Source: Clostridia bacterium (GTDB taxonomy: Bacteria > Bacillota > Clostridia > Oscillospirales > Acutalibacteraceae). Taken from it: a DNA stretch of 64,000 nt. Where the stretch lies: assembly GCA_017416485.1 (NCBI GenBank), contig JAFQCH010000016.1:124001-188000 (forward strand), read 5' to 3'. Shown here piece by piece: positions 36,441 to 45,364 of this stretch; the stretch's first letter is position 1, and each line of letters begins with the position of its first letter. The position numbers and the translations under genes were made by a program. The notes under the pieces were generated by a model that ran no database searches, was not told where the DNA came from, and was given only the letters and a program-made list of their open reading frames with translations.

Positions 36441-38129
36441 TTACATACTTTCGGGGGCTGCCACCTTGAGCATGGACAGCACTGTTTTCATCACACTGCG
36501 GGTTGCCATGCACAGCGAAAGTCTTGCATCTCGAAGAGCTTCTTCGGGCACGTCAACGCGGCAGGCGTTGTAGAATTTGTGGAACAGCGCCGCAAGGTCA
36601 ACCGCATACTTGGTGATTTTGGACGGATCGAGTGCCTGTGCGGCGGTGACGATTTCACCTGTGAGTGCGGCAATGTGGCGGATGAGTTCTTTTTCTTCGG
36701 GAGCAGTCAGCAGGCACAGTGCATCACGGTCTGCAAAGACGGCTTCCACGCCCTTTTCTTTCATCTTGGCAAGAATAGAGCAGATTCTTGCGTGGGCATA
36801 CTGGCAATAGTATACGGGATTCTGCGAGGATTCCTCAACGGCAAGGTCAAGGTCAAAGTCGCAATGGCTGTTGGCTTCACGCAGGTTGAAGAAGAATCTT
36901 GCCGCATCAATGGGCACTTCTTCGAGCAATGTCACAAGGGTGATTGCCTTACCCGAACGCTTGGAAGCCTTGACAATCTCGCCTTCTTTAATAAGACGTA
37001 CCATCTGCATGAGCACAACCTGCAGTCTTTCGGGATCGACACCGAGTGCCTGCAAAGCGGCTTTCAGACGGGGCACATAGCCGTGGTGGTCTGCTCCGAG
37101 AATGTCAACCGCAAGATCAAAATTACGGATGCAAAGTTTATTATAATGGTAAGCAATGTCGGGAACGATATAGGTGTAAAGTCCGTTTGAACGGACAAGA
37201 ACGAAATCCTTGTCACAGCCGAACTGTTCGGCTTTCAGCCACACGGCACCGTCCTGTTCGTAGGTGAAGCCCTTTTCGGTCAGGATTTCAACAACCTGCT
37301 TTGCCGCACCCGAATTGTGCAGGGTGCTTTCGTGGAACCATGTATCATATTTAATATTATACTTCAGCAGATCGCGTTCTAATCCTGCAATGTTCAGCGG
37401 CAGGGCATAGGCAACGAGTGCCTTTCTGCGTTCTGCTTCTTCTGCATGGATATATTTGTCGCCGTGGATTTCGGCAAAAGCGACTGCGTGGTCGATGATG
37501 TCCTGCCCGTGGTAGCTGTCTTCGGGCATTTCGATGGGATCACCGAAGTGCTGACGATAGCGGATATCCAGCGACAGACCGAATTTTTCGATCTGATTGC
37601 CGCCGTCGTTGATATAAAATTCACGCTCGGTCTGATAGCCTGCACGGGTAAGCACTTCTGCAAGGGTATCGCCCATAGCACCGCCTCTTGCGTTGCCGAC
37701 GTGCATCGGACCCGTGGGGTTGGCGGAAACGAATTCAACAAGTGCGCGTTTTCCTGCGGCATAGTCGGAACTGCCGTAGGCATCACCCTTTTCGTTGACA
37801 TCCGAAAGAATATCTGCATAGTAAGCGGGGGACAGACGGAAATTCAGAAAACCTGCACCTGCCACTTCGCAGCTCTCAAAATAAGTGCCTGCAAGGTCAA
37901 TGTTTGCCTGCAAAGCGGCTGCAATTTTGGGCGGTGCAGTGCGGAATACTCTTGCGCCGACGAGTGCGGCGTTGGCGGAATAGTCACCGTGGCTGCGGTC
38001 TGCGGGGATTTCCACCTTGAATGCGGGAATTTCTGCTTCGGGCAGATCGCCTTTCTCAAAGCAGGTGCGAAATGCGTTTTCAACGATCATGCGAAGCTGT
38101 TGTTCGGCTTTTGCTACAAGAATACTCAT
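36441..38129 (-). CDS. argS: Arginyl-tRNA synthetase
   Basis: Class I synthetase charging tRNA-Arg. 562 residues. N-terminal Add-1 domain, then VEFVSANPTGPMHVGNARG with the HIGH-type HVGN, FYINDGGNQ, VLGADHHGYV-type ILGADHHGYVPRLKAA, and a degenerate KMSKS (VKASKRSGKAITL), as is usual for ArgRS. The C-terminal DALR anticodon domain ends MLKVAAPESM. Its ATG overlaps the stop of the DUF1934 gene by 4 bp, so they are translationally coupled. Confidence 0.97.
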   Translation of the reverse strand: MSILVAKAEQQLRMIVENAFRTCFEKGDLPEAEIPAFKVEIPADRSHGDYSANAALVGARVFRTAPPKIAAALQANIDLAGTYFESCEVAGAGFLNFRLSPAYYADILSDVNEKGDAYGSSDYAAGKRALVEFVSANPTGPMHVGNARGGAMGDTLAEVLTRAGYQTEREFYINDGGNQIEKFGLSLDIRYRQHFGDPIEMPEDSYHGQDIIDHAVAFAEIHGDKYIHAEEAERRKALVAYALPLNIAGLERDLLKYNIKYDTWFHESTLHNSGAAKQVVEILTEKGFTYEQDGAVWLKAEQFGCDKDFVLVRSNGLYTYIVPDIAYHYNKLCIRNFDLAVDILGADHHGYVPRLKAALQALGVDPERLQVVLMQMVRLIKEGEIVKASKRSGKAITLVTLLEEVPIDAARFFFNLREANSHCDFDLDLAVEESSQNPVYYCQYAHARICSILAKMKEKGVEAVFADRDALCLLTAPEEKELIRHIAALTGEIVTAAQALDPSKITKYAVDLAALFHKFYNACRVDVPEEALRDARLSLCMATRSVMKTVLSMLKVAAPESM

Positions 38130-38617
38130 TGCTTTTTCTGCGGAACTCGCTTTGTAACCGGCGTTTTTCCGCTTTTCTCCTTTCCGTTTTGTGCCGTCGT
38201 TTTGGCACTGACATCAATAATCAGAACTTTTTCTGCGGCATGCCCGCCGAAAAAATCGATGGTGTAATGCAGTTTCAGCTTGCCGCCGTTCATTTCCACG
38301 GTGCTGTCCACGGATTTTGCAAAAATGCCGATCATGAACTCACCGTAGGGGGTGATGTAGTGGCTGTTGTGGCGGCGGCCGGCTTCGATGATCATTTCGG
38401 AGTTGTATGCCCCCGTGCGCAGAATGCTCACGCAACTGCGTTTTTTAACACGCATGCGTGTGTCGCACATGTGCTCATCGTCCAGCATTTCCGTAAAATG
38501 AAGGGTGTAATCTTCAGGTCCGCCGATCATACAGCCTTTGGTGATGACCTGACTGGAGTCTTCGCCGTCAGGGGTGCGGCTGATATCGGTAATGGTAATA
38601 ATGCGGTTTTGTATCAT
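38126..38617 (-). CDS. DUF1934 family beta-barrel protein
   Basis: A 163-residue cytoplasmic protein matching the YwiB/DUF1934 family by features: an early ISRTPDGEDSS, the calycin-like strands with DEHMCDTRMRVKKRSCVSILRTG, MIIEAGRRHNSHYITPYGEF, and GKLKLHYTIDF. The family often sits beside argS in Bacillota and its function is unknown. The C-terminus is basic (TAQNGKEKSGKTPVTKR). The ATG at 38617 follows CGAGGTATAC; longer frames upstream cross the promoter and are rejected. Confidence 0.85.
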   Translation of the reverse strand: MIQNRIITITDISRTPDGEDSSQVITKGCMIGGPEDYTLHFTEMLDDEHMCDTRMRVKKRSCVSILRTGAYNSEMIIEAGRRHNSHYITPYGEFMIGIFAKSVDSTVEMNGGKLKLHYTIDFFGGHAAEKVLIIDVSAKTTAQNGKEKSGKTPVTKRVPQKKQ

Positions 38618-38641
38618 AGTGTATACCTCGTTGGATTTAAT

Positions 38642-38670
38642 ATTATAACACAAACATAAAAGGAGTGCAA
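38642..38670 (-). promoter_or_regulatory. Promoter of the DUF1934-argS-smpB operon
   Basis: Minus strand TTGCAC (38665-38670), 17-bp spacer, TATAAT (38642-38647), 25 bp before the start at 38617. It is divergent from the SRP RNA promoter about 100 bp away. Confidence 0.8.
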
Positions 38671-38764
38671 GTGGCGGTTTGGCGGTATTTGCCGACAAAA
38701 GCGCATTTATTTTTGGTGAATTTGGGTAAATAAAATAAATATATAAAAAATATGCAATTCCCTC

Positions 38765-38793
38765 TTGCACAAACCTTTTTTTTGTACTATAAT
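38765..38793 (+). promoter_or_regulatory. Strong promoter of the SRP RNA
   Basis: TTGCAC (38765-38770), 17-bp spacer, TATAAT (38788-38793). The start point would be near 38800, about 20 nt before the SRP RNA 5' end. It can also feed dnaX-ybaB-recR. Confidence 0.8.
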
Positions 38794-38821
38794 AAAAACA
38801 CTTTATAAATTCTGTTTCTGT

Positions 38822-38932
38822 CATGCGGCGTGCGGGTCCTGTGCGGCGGAGCGCCGTGAACCATGTCAGGCGGGGAACCGAGCAGCATTAAGCGGTCTGC
38901 CCGAGCGCCACAGTCCGCCTGTACGCCGTGTG
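38822..38932 (+). ncRNA. ffs: Signal recognition particle RNA, small bacterial type
   Basis: About 110 nt forming one long hairpin: 5' GCGGCGTGCGGGTCCTGTG pairs with 3' CACAGTCCGCCTGTACGCCG. The apical domain IV carries ATGTCAGG, CGG-GGAA-CCG and AGCAGCA, i.e. the GGAA tetraloop with the symmetric and asymmetric loops bound by Ffh. Its position just upstream of dnaX is typical of Bacillota. Exact ends are estimated from the pairing. Confidence 0.88.
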
Positions 38933-38971
38933 ACAGAGGCAGAATTTTTTTATCCGAAGGGGGCTTGTACC

Positions 38972-40807
38972 GTGTACAGAGTCCTGTACCGCAAATGGCG
39001 ACCGCAAACATTTTCCGATGTGGTCGGTCAGCCGCAAGTAACAAAGGCTTTGGCCTGCCAGATCAAAGAAAACCGCCTGTCCCATGCCTACCTGTTCACA
39101 GGTTCGCGCGGAACGGGCAAAACCAGTTGTGCAAAGATTTTTGCAAAAGCTGTCAACTGCCTGCATCCCGTGGGCGGTGACCCCTGCAACGAATGCGAAA
39201 TCTGCAAGGGCATTGACGACGGTACCGTGCTCGATATAGTTGAAATCGACGCTGCCAGCAACCGCGGTGTGGATGATATTCGCCAACTGCGTGAAGAAGT
39301 AAAATTCACACCTTCGCAGGCAAGATTCCGCGTGTACATCGTGGACGAAGTGCACATGCTCACCATCGAAGCATTCAACGCATTGCTCAAAACATTGGAA
39401 GAACCGCCCGAACACGTCAAGTTCATTCTTGCCACCACTGAAGTGCAGAAGCTGCCGTCCACCATTCTTTCGCGTTGCCAGCGCTATGATTTCCGCCGCA
39501 TTGAGCCTGAGGTCATTGCAAAAAGACTGCAACGTATTTCCGAAGAAGAGGGCGCAAGCCTTGACAGCGATGCCGCGGTGCTCATTGCCCGCCTTGCAGA
39601 CGGCGGCATGCGTGATGCTTTGAGTCTGCTTGACCGTTGTTTAAGCACGGACGAACCACCCATCACCGTGCAAACCGTGACTGCCGCCGCAGGAATCATG
39701 GGTCGCGATTATCTGTTCAATCTCTGCCGCACCATCGCAAACCACGACACCGCCGCGGCACTGACAATTCTCGATGACCTGCACAAAGCATCGTGCGACA
39801 CCGAACGCCTTTGTACCGAGCTTATCAATCAATTCAGAAACTTGCTGATTGTTCATACCGTTACATATCCCGAAAAACTCATCGTTGCCACCAACGAAGA
39901 AATTGAAGAAAACCGCCGTCTTGCCGCTATGTTCACGACAGAAGCGATTCTTCGTGCACTGAATGTGCTTAGTGATGCGGTGGATGCCATCAAAAAGACT
40001 CAGAACCGCCGCGTGGAAGCGGAAATGGCTCTCATCCGACTTTGCCGTCCCGAAACGGACACCTCCGTTGTTGCTCTCGCACAGCGTGTGGCTGACCTTG
40101 AACAGCAAATCAAAAATATGCAGGCAAACGGCATTCCCGTGCAGGTGCAGACACCTGTTGCAGAGCCTGTTTTCGAAGAGGAGCTTCCCTTTGCACCCGA
40201 CAATATTCCCGCACAGCCCGAAGCATTGCCGTTTGACGCTGCCCCCGCATTTGAAGACGAAGCACTTCCGTTTGATGACGATGATGCACCGCCGTTTGAT
40301 TCCGACCTTTTGTGGGATGAAACACCGCCCGCACCGACGCAGGAAGTTGCAACGCCTGCCGCCCCCGAAGAATTTCCGTTTGACGGTGCACTTCCCTTTG
40401 ATGACGATGAATTCACCCCGCCCGAAGAAAACGCTTCTTTGTTCGGCGGCCCCGCACAGGTTGCGGCAAATGAGCCGCCCCCCTTTGCAGCTCTTCCGTT
40501 TGACGATGATGACTTTTCACCGCCTGCACCTGCGGCAACAGTGTCCGCACAGCAGGACGAGTCGTCCAACGGTGCGCTGGACAACCGCACATGGACAAGA
40601 TGCTGCATTGAAGCAGAAGCACTTTGCCGACCGCTGATCGGTCACTTGGCAGACTCAACAGCGGAGACGCGCGGTTCCATGCTCATCATCCACACCAAGA
40701 ATAAATTACTGGCAGTTCTTCTGCGCAATGAAGGTTTCAGCAATGCGCTTGCAACTGCAACCGAAAAAGTACTCGGCAGAAAACTGACCCCCAAAGTTGA
40801 ACTTTAA
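38972..40807 (+). CDS. dnaX: DNA polymerase III subunit gamma/tau
   Basis: Clamp-loader ATPase. 611 residues from a GTG start (VYRVLYRKWRPQTF), 8 bp after AAGGGGG. Walker A GSRGTGKTS (44-52), zinc site Cys63, Cys72, Cys75, Cys78, Walker B YIVDEVHML, and SRC motif LSRCQRYDFRR. The region about 395-530 is low-complexity and contains seven acidic/PF motifs (ELPFAPD, ALPFDDDD, FPFDGALPFDDDEF and similar) before a final folded domain of about 75 residues. Stands between the SRP RNA and ybaB, likely one transcript. Confidence 0.96.
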   Translation: MYRVLYRKWRPQTFSDVVGQPQVTKALACQIKENRLSHAYLFTGSRGTGKTSCAKIFAKAVNCLHPVGGDPCNECEICKGIDDGTVLDIVEIDAASNRGVDDIRQLREEVKFTPSQARFRVYIVDEVHMLTIEAFNALLKTLEEPPEHVKFILATTEVQKLPSTILSRCQRYDFRRIEPEVIAKRLQRISEEEGASLDSDAAVLIARLADGGMRDALSLLDRCLSTDEPPITVQTVTAAAGIMGRDYLFNLCRTIANHDTAAALTILDDLHKASCDTERLCTELINQFRNLLIVHTVTYPEKLIVATNEEIEENRRLAAMFTTEAILRALNVLSDAVDAIKKTQNRRVEAEMALIRLCRPETDTSVVALAQRVADLEQQIKNMQANGIPVQVQTPVAEPVFEEELPFAPDNIPAQPEALPFDAAPAFEDEALPFDDDDAPPFDSDLLWDETPPAPTQEVATPAAPEEFPFDGALPFDDDEFTPPEENASLFGGPAQVAANEPPPFAALPFDDDDFSPPAPAATVSAQQDESSNGALDNRTWTRCCIEAEALCRPLIGHLADSTAETRGSMLIIHTKNKLLAVLLRNEGFSNALATATEKVLGRKLTPKVEL

Positions 40808-40834
40808 CAAACAAGGAATATAAGGAGAAAAACT

Positions 40835-41176
40835 ATGAAAGCAAGAATCCCCAACCAGCCCAACAGAAATGAAATGATGATGCGCATTCAGAAAATGCAG
40901 GAAGAAATGCAGAGAGTGCAGGAAGAAGTGGAAAACAGCGAATTTTCCGCATCTGCAGGCGGCGGTGCCGTTGAAGTCACCGTAACCGGCAAGCATGAAA
41001 TCACTTCCATCAAAATGAAGCCCGAAATCGTGGACCCCGAAGACATTGACATGCTCGAAGACCTGCTTCTTGCATCCCTCAACGAAGCCATCCGCAAGGC
41101 AAACGACACCATGGAACAGACCATGAACGGTGTTACGGGTGGATTGAATATCCCCGGCATGGGCGGTTTGCTGTAA
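40835..41176 (+). CDS. YbaB/EbfC family nucleoid-associated protein
   Basis: A 113-residue DNA-binding protein forming homodimers. N-terminal helix MMMRIQKMQEEMQRVQEEVE, then the conserved VEVTVTGKHEITSIKMKPEIVDPED and LASLNEAIRKAN. The C-terminus is Gly/Met-rich (GLNIPGMGGLL), as usual. It lies between dnaX and recR as in most bacteria; it is thought to act with recombination repair and in nucleoid structure. Ribosome site AAGGAG. Confidence 0.95.
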   Translation: MKARIPNQPNRNEMMMRIQKMQEEMQRVQEEVENSEFSASAGGGAVEVTVTGKHEITSIKMKPEIVDPEDIDMLEDLLLASLNEAIRKANDTMEQTMNGVTGGLNIPGMGGLL

Positions 41177-41179
41177 GCA

Positions 41180-41779
41180 ATGGAATTCACAGCCGCACCG
41201 CTCGAAAAACTCATCGAGCAGTTTGAAAAAATGCCCGGTATCGGCAGAAAAACCGCACAACGCATGGCTTTTTATGTGCTCGGCCTTCCGCAGGAGGAAG
41301 GGCTTGCCATGGCGCAGGCGATCACCGATGCCTGTGTAAAAATAAAAAAATGCACTCTATGTTGCAATCTCACGGAGCAGACCTATTGCCCGATTTGCAG
41401 TCACCCAAAGCGCGACCGCAGTCTTGTGTGCGTGGTCGAAAATGCGGAAGACCTCATGGCGATTGAAAAAACCGATGAATTCAAGGGCACATACCATGTT
41501 CTGCACGGTGTTATTTCTCCGCTGGAAGGGGTCGGCCCCGAAGATCTGACCGTCAAGGAGCTGCTTGCCCGCATTGAGCCTGACAATGTCCGCGAAGTGA
41601 TTATGGCAACAAATTCCGACATTGAAGGCGAAGCGACTGCCATGTATCTTTCAAGGTTGCTCAAACCCATGGGAGTGAAGGTCTCCCGCCTTGCCTATGG
41701 TCTTCCCGTCGGCAGTGACCTGCAATATGCAGACTCTGTTACCCTTACCCGCGCCATCGAAGGCAGAAAAGATTTATGA
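41180..41779 (+). CDS. recR: Recombination protein RecR
   Basis: Part of the RecFOR system that loads RecA on gapped DNA. 199 residues: helix-hairpin-helix MPGIGRKTAQRMAFYVL, zinc finger CTLCCNLTEQTYCPIC, Toprim domain VCVVENAEDLMAIE and MATNSDIEGEATAMYLSRLL, then YGLPVGSDLQYADSVTL. The ATG is 3 bp after the ybaB stop, so translation is coupled. Confidence 0.97.
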   Translation: MEFTAAPLEKLIEQFEKMPGIGRKTAQRMAFYVLGLPQEEGLAMAQAITDACVKIKKCTLCCNLTEQTYCPICSHPKRDRSLVCVVENAEDLMAIEKTDEFKGTYHVLHGVISPLEGVGPEDLTVKELLARIEPDNVREVIMATNSDIEGEATAMYLSRLLKPMGVKVSRLAYGLPVGSDLQYADSVTLTRAIEGRKDL

Positions 41780-41798
41780 GAAAGGGTTGTTAATAAAA

Positions 41799-43391
41799 AT
41801 GAAGTACGCTATTACTTACGACATCGGCACCACGGGTGTCAAGACCTGCGTTTTTGAAATGTCCGACACCATCCGCCTGCTCGGCAGTGCATCCAAGGGT
41901 TATAAACTCTATGTATTCCCCGACGGCGGTGCAGAACAGGATCCCGACGAATGGTGGGCAGCACTGTGTGAAACCACCCCCGTTGCACTCGGAAAAGCAG
42001 GTATTTCCGCTGATAAAATCGACGGTATCTCGTTTTGTTCGCAGATGCAGGGTCTTGTGCTGGTTGACAAAGACGGCAATGCCATCCGCAGAGCATTCAG
42101 CTATATGGATCAGAGAGCCCGCGAGGAACTCAAAAAGGGCATGGCACACGGCTTCCAGATCGCAGGTGCCAACGTGCCGAAACTGCTGAAATCCCTTGCC
42201 ATCACGGGTGCGGTTGCCGCTTCCGTCAAGGACCCCGTGTGGAAATACAAGTGGGTGGAAGCACACGAACCCGAAAACTTCAAAAAAGTACATAAATGGC
42301 TCGATGTCAAAGAATATCTCATCGGCAGAATGACGGGCAGATTCATCATGACTCCCGATTCCGCATTCGGTGCAGAATTGTTTGATATCCGAGCAGGGCA
42401 TCAGTGCTGGAGTGCAAGCCTTTGCAAGATGCTCGGTGTCAACATTGATCATCTTCCCGAAGTCATTCCCTCCACCGCACAGGTCGGCGGCCTGCGTGCA
42501 CAGCAGGCAAAGGAACTCGGTCTCAAAGAAGGCACCATCGTCTTCGGCGGCGGCGGTGACGCTTCGCTCATCGGCGTGGGTGCAGGCTGTGTCAACCCCG
42601 GCGATACCCACATTTACAACGGCACATCCGGTTGGGTTTCCACCGTTGTTGAAAAGAGCGTTGTGGATGCCAACACCATGATCGCCGCTGTTACGGGCGC
42701 AGACGAAGGCAAGTTCAACTACTTTGCCGAACTCGAAACCGCCGGCAAGTGCCTTGAATGGGTCAAGGATCACCTTGCACTCGACGAAATCGGTATCTAT
42801 CTTGAAACCAAAAATGTGACCGATTCCTACGAAGGAAAATACACTTCTCTGTATGACTATATGACCGAAGTGTGCAGTCGTGTTCCCGCAGGTTGCGGCG
42901 GTGTCATCTTCACCCCATGGTTGCACGGTAACCGCTGTCCGTTTGAAGATCCCAATGCAAGGGGGATGTTCTTCAATCTCTCGCTTGAAACAGGCAAGAG
43001 TGAAATGATCCGTGCGGTGTTGGAAGGCGTTTGCTTCCACATGCGTTGGTTCCTCGAAGCCGAAGACAAGAAGGTCAAAACCAGTCAGACCGTCCGTTTT
43101 GTCGGCGGCGGTGCACTGTCTGCTCTGACTTGTCAGATCCTTGCAGACATCACGGGCAGAACCGTTGAAACGGTGGACAGCCCGCAGAATGTCGGTGCGG
43201 TCGGTGCGGCTGTTACGGTTGCTGTCGGCCTCGGGCTCATCCCCGGCTTTGCAGATGCAAAGAAGATGATCCCCGCCGTGAACACCTACAAGCCCAACCC
43301 CGCAAACAAAGAAGTTTACGACAAGAATTATGCCGTTTACAAGAATCTTTATAAAGCAAACAAAGCAAACTTTGCCGCATTGAATGGCTAA
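41799..43391 (+). CDS. FGGY-family carbohydrate kinase
   Basis: A 530-residue sugar kinase. N-terminal YAITYDIGTTGVKTCVFE (phosphate-1 loop), EQDPDEWW, ISFCSQMQGLVLVDKDG, and the C-terminal ATP-binding VRFVGGGALSALTCQILADITG with NVGAVGAA. Family members phosphorylate xylulose, gluconate, glycerol, fuculose or ribulose; the sequence does not settle which. L-fuculose is a reasonable guess because fucI lies in the same window, but the kinase is not in that operon. The ATG at 41799 begins 19 bp after recR; AAAGGG precedes it. Confidence 0.9.
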   Translation: MKYAITYDIGTTGVKTCVFEMSDTIRLLGSASKGYKLYVFPDGGAEQDPDEWWAALCETTPVALGKAGISADKIDGISFCSQMQGLVLVDKDGNAIRRAFSYMDQRAREELKKGMAHGFQIAGANVPKLLKSLAITGAVAASVKDPVWKYKWVEAHEPENFKKVHKWLDVKEYLIGRMTGRFIMTPDSAFGAELFDIRAGHQCWSASLCKMLGVNIDHLPEVIPSTAQVGGLRAQQAKELGLKEGTIVFGGGGDASLIGVGAGCVNPGDTHIYNGTSGWVSTVVEKSVVDANTMIAAVTGADEGKFNYFAELETAGKCLEWVKDHLALDEIGIYLETKNVTDSYEGKYTSLYDYMTEVCSRVPAGCGGVIFTPWLHGNRCPFEDPNARGMFFNLSLETGKSEMIRAVLEGVCFHMRWFLEAEDKKVKTSQTVRFVGGGALSALTCQILADITGRTVETVDSPQNVGAVGAAVTVAVGLGLIPGFADAKKMIPAVNTYKPNPANKEVYDKNYAVYKNLYKANKANFAALNG

Positions 43392-43409
43392 TGAAAGGAC
43401 AGATTCCCC

Positions 43410-44312
43410 ATGCTTGAACAAAAACCTATGATGGATGCCGTGTATGCAGGTATTCTCCCCGCTTGCACTGCCTGCGGTTTCAACCCGGTATTCAAAGACG
43501 ATATGGACAGAAAACAGCCTGCCGTTTACAGCCGTGATGCGGCAAGTGTAATCGATTTCACTTCCGAAAAAGGCAAGTTGCGTGTGGTTTTCAGCAACAA
43601 CCGCATCCATCTGCTGTCCTGTGCTCCCGACGTGGTTGCCGATGACGACTCCATGTATAACCTCGACGGCACATATCTGATGATCCTTGATGAATACGAC
43701 AACAAGGATGTTCGTTCTGTCGTCAACGAAATGAGCGAGCAGATCAGCGACACCTACGCAAAGAAAACCAAGATCATCTCCAAAAAGAATGCCCCTGCCA
43801 CCGTTTCCAAGGCGGCTGTGCGCGGCGGCAGCTCCTTTGACCCCTACACCCTCGCTTCCAAAATTGCCGTGGCTTATCCCGAGCTTAAAAACGCCCTGCA
43901 TGAAAATGTAGAAACCTACGGCGATTTCCTGTGCGAAGATTTCTTCCTCAATCACGCAAATCCCGTGATTAAGCAGACCATCACCGAAAACAACCCCGTG
44001 AAGATGAAAAAGCTGTTCGGCATTCTCGGCGAAATGTATGAAGACGGCACAAACGCCTGCCAGAGTCTGATCGCCGTAACCATCCTCGGTGAAATCTGCC
44101 GTGAAGACAGAAGTTTCGTCACGCAGATTATTCCCTATCTTACCGATACCATGCTTGAACCTGTTACCACGGTGCTCAAGCACATCTCCGCATCCAAGAG
44201 TGCCCGCACAAGACTCGACAATCCGCCCACCTTCAAACCCAAAAAGAAAAAACAGGGTCTTATGGAAAAGCTCATGGGCAGCGCTATGAACCAGAGCAAT
44301 CTTCAGCAATAA
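43410..44312 (+). CDS. Conserved-looking protein of unknown function
   Basis: A 300-residue cytoplasmic protein. Residues 1-110 form an alpha/beta domain (PACTACGFNPVF, RVVFSNNRIHLLSC). A Lys/Ala/Ser linker follows near 115-140, then a helical domain (SKIAVAYPELKNALHENVE; SLIAVTILGEICREDRSF). A basic tail KPKKKKQG precedes a short amphipathic end. No signal peptide. It follows the FGGY kinase by 18 bp after AAAGGAC, so the two are co-transcribed and may be linked. I do not recognise the family. A terminator follows. Confidence 0.75.
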   Translation: MLEQKPMMDAVYAGILPACTACGFNPVFKDDMDRKQPAVYSRDAASVIDFTSEKGKLRVVFSNNRIHLLSCAPDVVADDDSMYNLDGTYLMILDEYDNKDVRSVVNEMSEQISDTYAKKTKIISKKNAPATVSKAAVRGGSSFDPYTLASKIAVAYPELKNALHENVETYGDFLCEDFFLNHANPVIKQTITENNPVKMKKLFGILGEMYEDGTNACQSLIAVTILGEICREDRSFVTQIIPYLTDTMLEPVTTVLKHISASKSARTRLDNPPTFKPKKKKQGLMEKLMGSAMNQSNLQQ

Positions 44313-44328
44313 TAAGATGTAAAAAAAG

Positions 44329-44362
44329 GAAGCAACCGCAGTGCAAAAAGGTCGGTTGCTTC
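44329..44362. terminator. Bidirectional terminator between converging operons
   Basis: GAAGCAACCG / 14 nt / CGGTTGCTTC with A-rich left and T-rich right flanks (TTCTTTTTTTC). It ends the FGGY-kinase transcript and the leftward hexuronate-type operon. Confidence 0.85.
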
Positions 44363-44380
44363 TTCTTTTTTTCTTTTCAG

Positions 44381-45358
44381 TTACAGTTTTGCTTTGGTTA
44401 TTGCATCAATGACTTTTTTGCCGACTGTGAACAGATTTTGCATGGCAATGGGGAAAATGTCTGCCGCTTCCGGATCGTCATCGGAGTCGAATGCGGCACC
44501 CGACTGCGTTCCCCACAGCGTTTCGGGGGTCAGTCCGCTTGTGAACACAGACATGTTCACCGATGCACGCAAGGCAATAAAGCGATTCAGCATGCCGTAT
44601 CTGTCCAATGCGACCGCCAAGGGTGCGTCTTCCATTTCGGCGCACACAAACGGGTCGGGCACAGGGTAGGTCTGCACCATTTTTTCGGCATTTTTGTGGT
44701 CGTGCAGTCCTTTCCAGTAGTTGTCGCCCGAAAGGGTGGTGCCCTTGCGTACTTGCGGTTCTCGCACTGCCCAATCGGCATCGCCGAATTCCAGCCGCAT
44801 GAATGCTTTGGTCTTTTCAGTGGTCTGCAAGGGGGTGTCTTTGACAAGATTATACACCTTGTCGGTCAGTTCAGGGTTTAAAACTCTGTAAGCCGCAGAG
44901 TCATAAACGGGGTTATGAAACCATGTGGTTTCGGTATTTGGGGATAAATCCCTTGCATCCGCATGGTGCCCGAGGTCAAAATCCACGGCGGCGGAGATGA
45001 CAAACACATCTCCCATCACGGTCGATCCGACCGCCGAGCCTGCACAGCCGACGCTCAAAAAGAAAGTGTCGGAAAAATCAAACCGCTTGTCGTGAAGCAC
45101 AGCAGTAAGCCCGAGTATGGCATTTGTTTTGCCGCAACCCGTCACATACAGTGCAATGCCGTCTTTGAGGTACATCTTATGCCCCGGAAAACCGCCGTGC
45201 ACGGTGTATTCTTCGCCGCCCTTGCAGTAGTGTTCATAAAGATGCTGTGCTTCGCCGGGGAAATCGCCCGTCATTTCGCCGTTTTCAAATTTAGGCAGAA
45301 TCAGAACTTTGACGGGGATGACAGGTTGTACCGTTTTGTTATTGTGTAAATTGAACAT
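44381..45358 (-). CDS. NUP-family (purine nucleoside permease-like) protein
   Basis: A 325-residue protein. IPVKVLILPKFENGEMTGDFPGEAQHLYE is the N-terminal signature of the NUP family (PF06516), followed by HGGFPGHKMYLKDGIALYVTGCGKTNA, FFLSVGCAGSAVG, ISAAVDFDLGHHADARD, FVCAEMEDAPLAVALDRYG. The fold resembles nucleoside phosphorylases, so despite the name it may be a soluble enzyme; it has no membrane segments or clear signal peptide. Last gene of the leftward sugar-acid operon, 6 bp after the amidohydrolase. Its role there is unknown. Confidence 0.82.
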   Translation of the reverse strand: MFNLHNNKTVQPVIPVKVLILPKFENGEMTGDFPGEAQHLYEHYCKGGEEYTVHGGFPGHKMYLKDGIALYVTGCGKTNAILGLTAVLHDKRFDFSDTFFLSVGCAGSAVGSTVMGDVFVISAAVDFDLGHHADARDLSPNTETTWFHNPVYDSAAYRVLNPELTDKVYNLVKDTPLQTTEKTKAFMRLEFGDADWAVREPQVRKGTTLSGDNYWKGLHDHKNAEKMVQTYPVPDPFVCAEMEDAPLAVALDRYGMLNRFIALRASVNMSVFTSGLTPETLWGTQSGAAFDSDDDPEAADIFPIAMQNLFTVGKKVIDAITKAKL

Positions 45359-45364
45359 TTCTTT

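Noticed and set aside
41790-44309. 839-codon open frame on the minus strand
   Set aside because: Antisense shadow of the FGGY kinase and the following gene. The translation has no recognisable domain.
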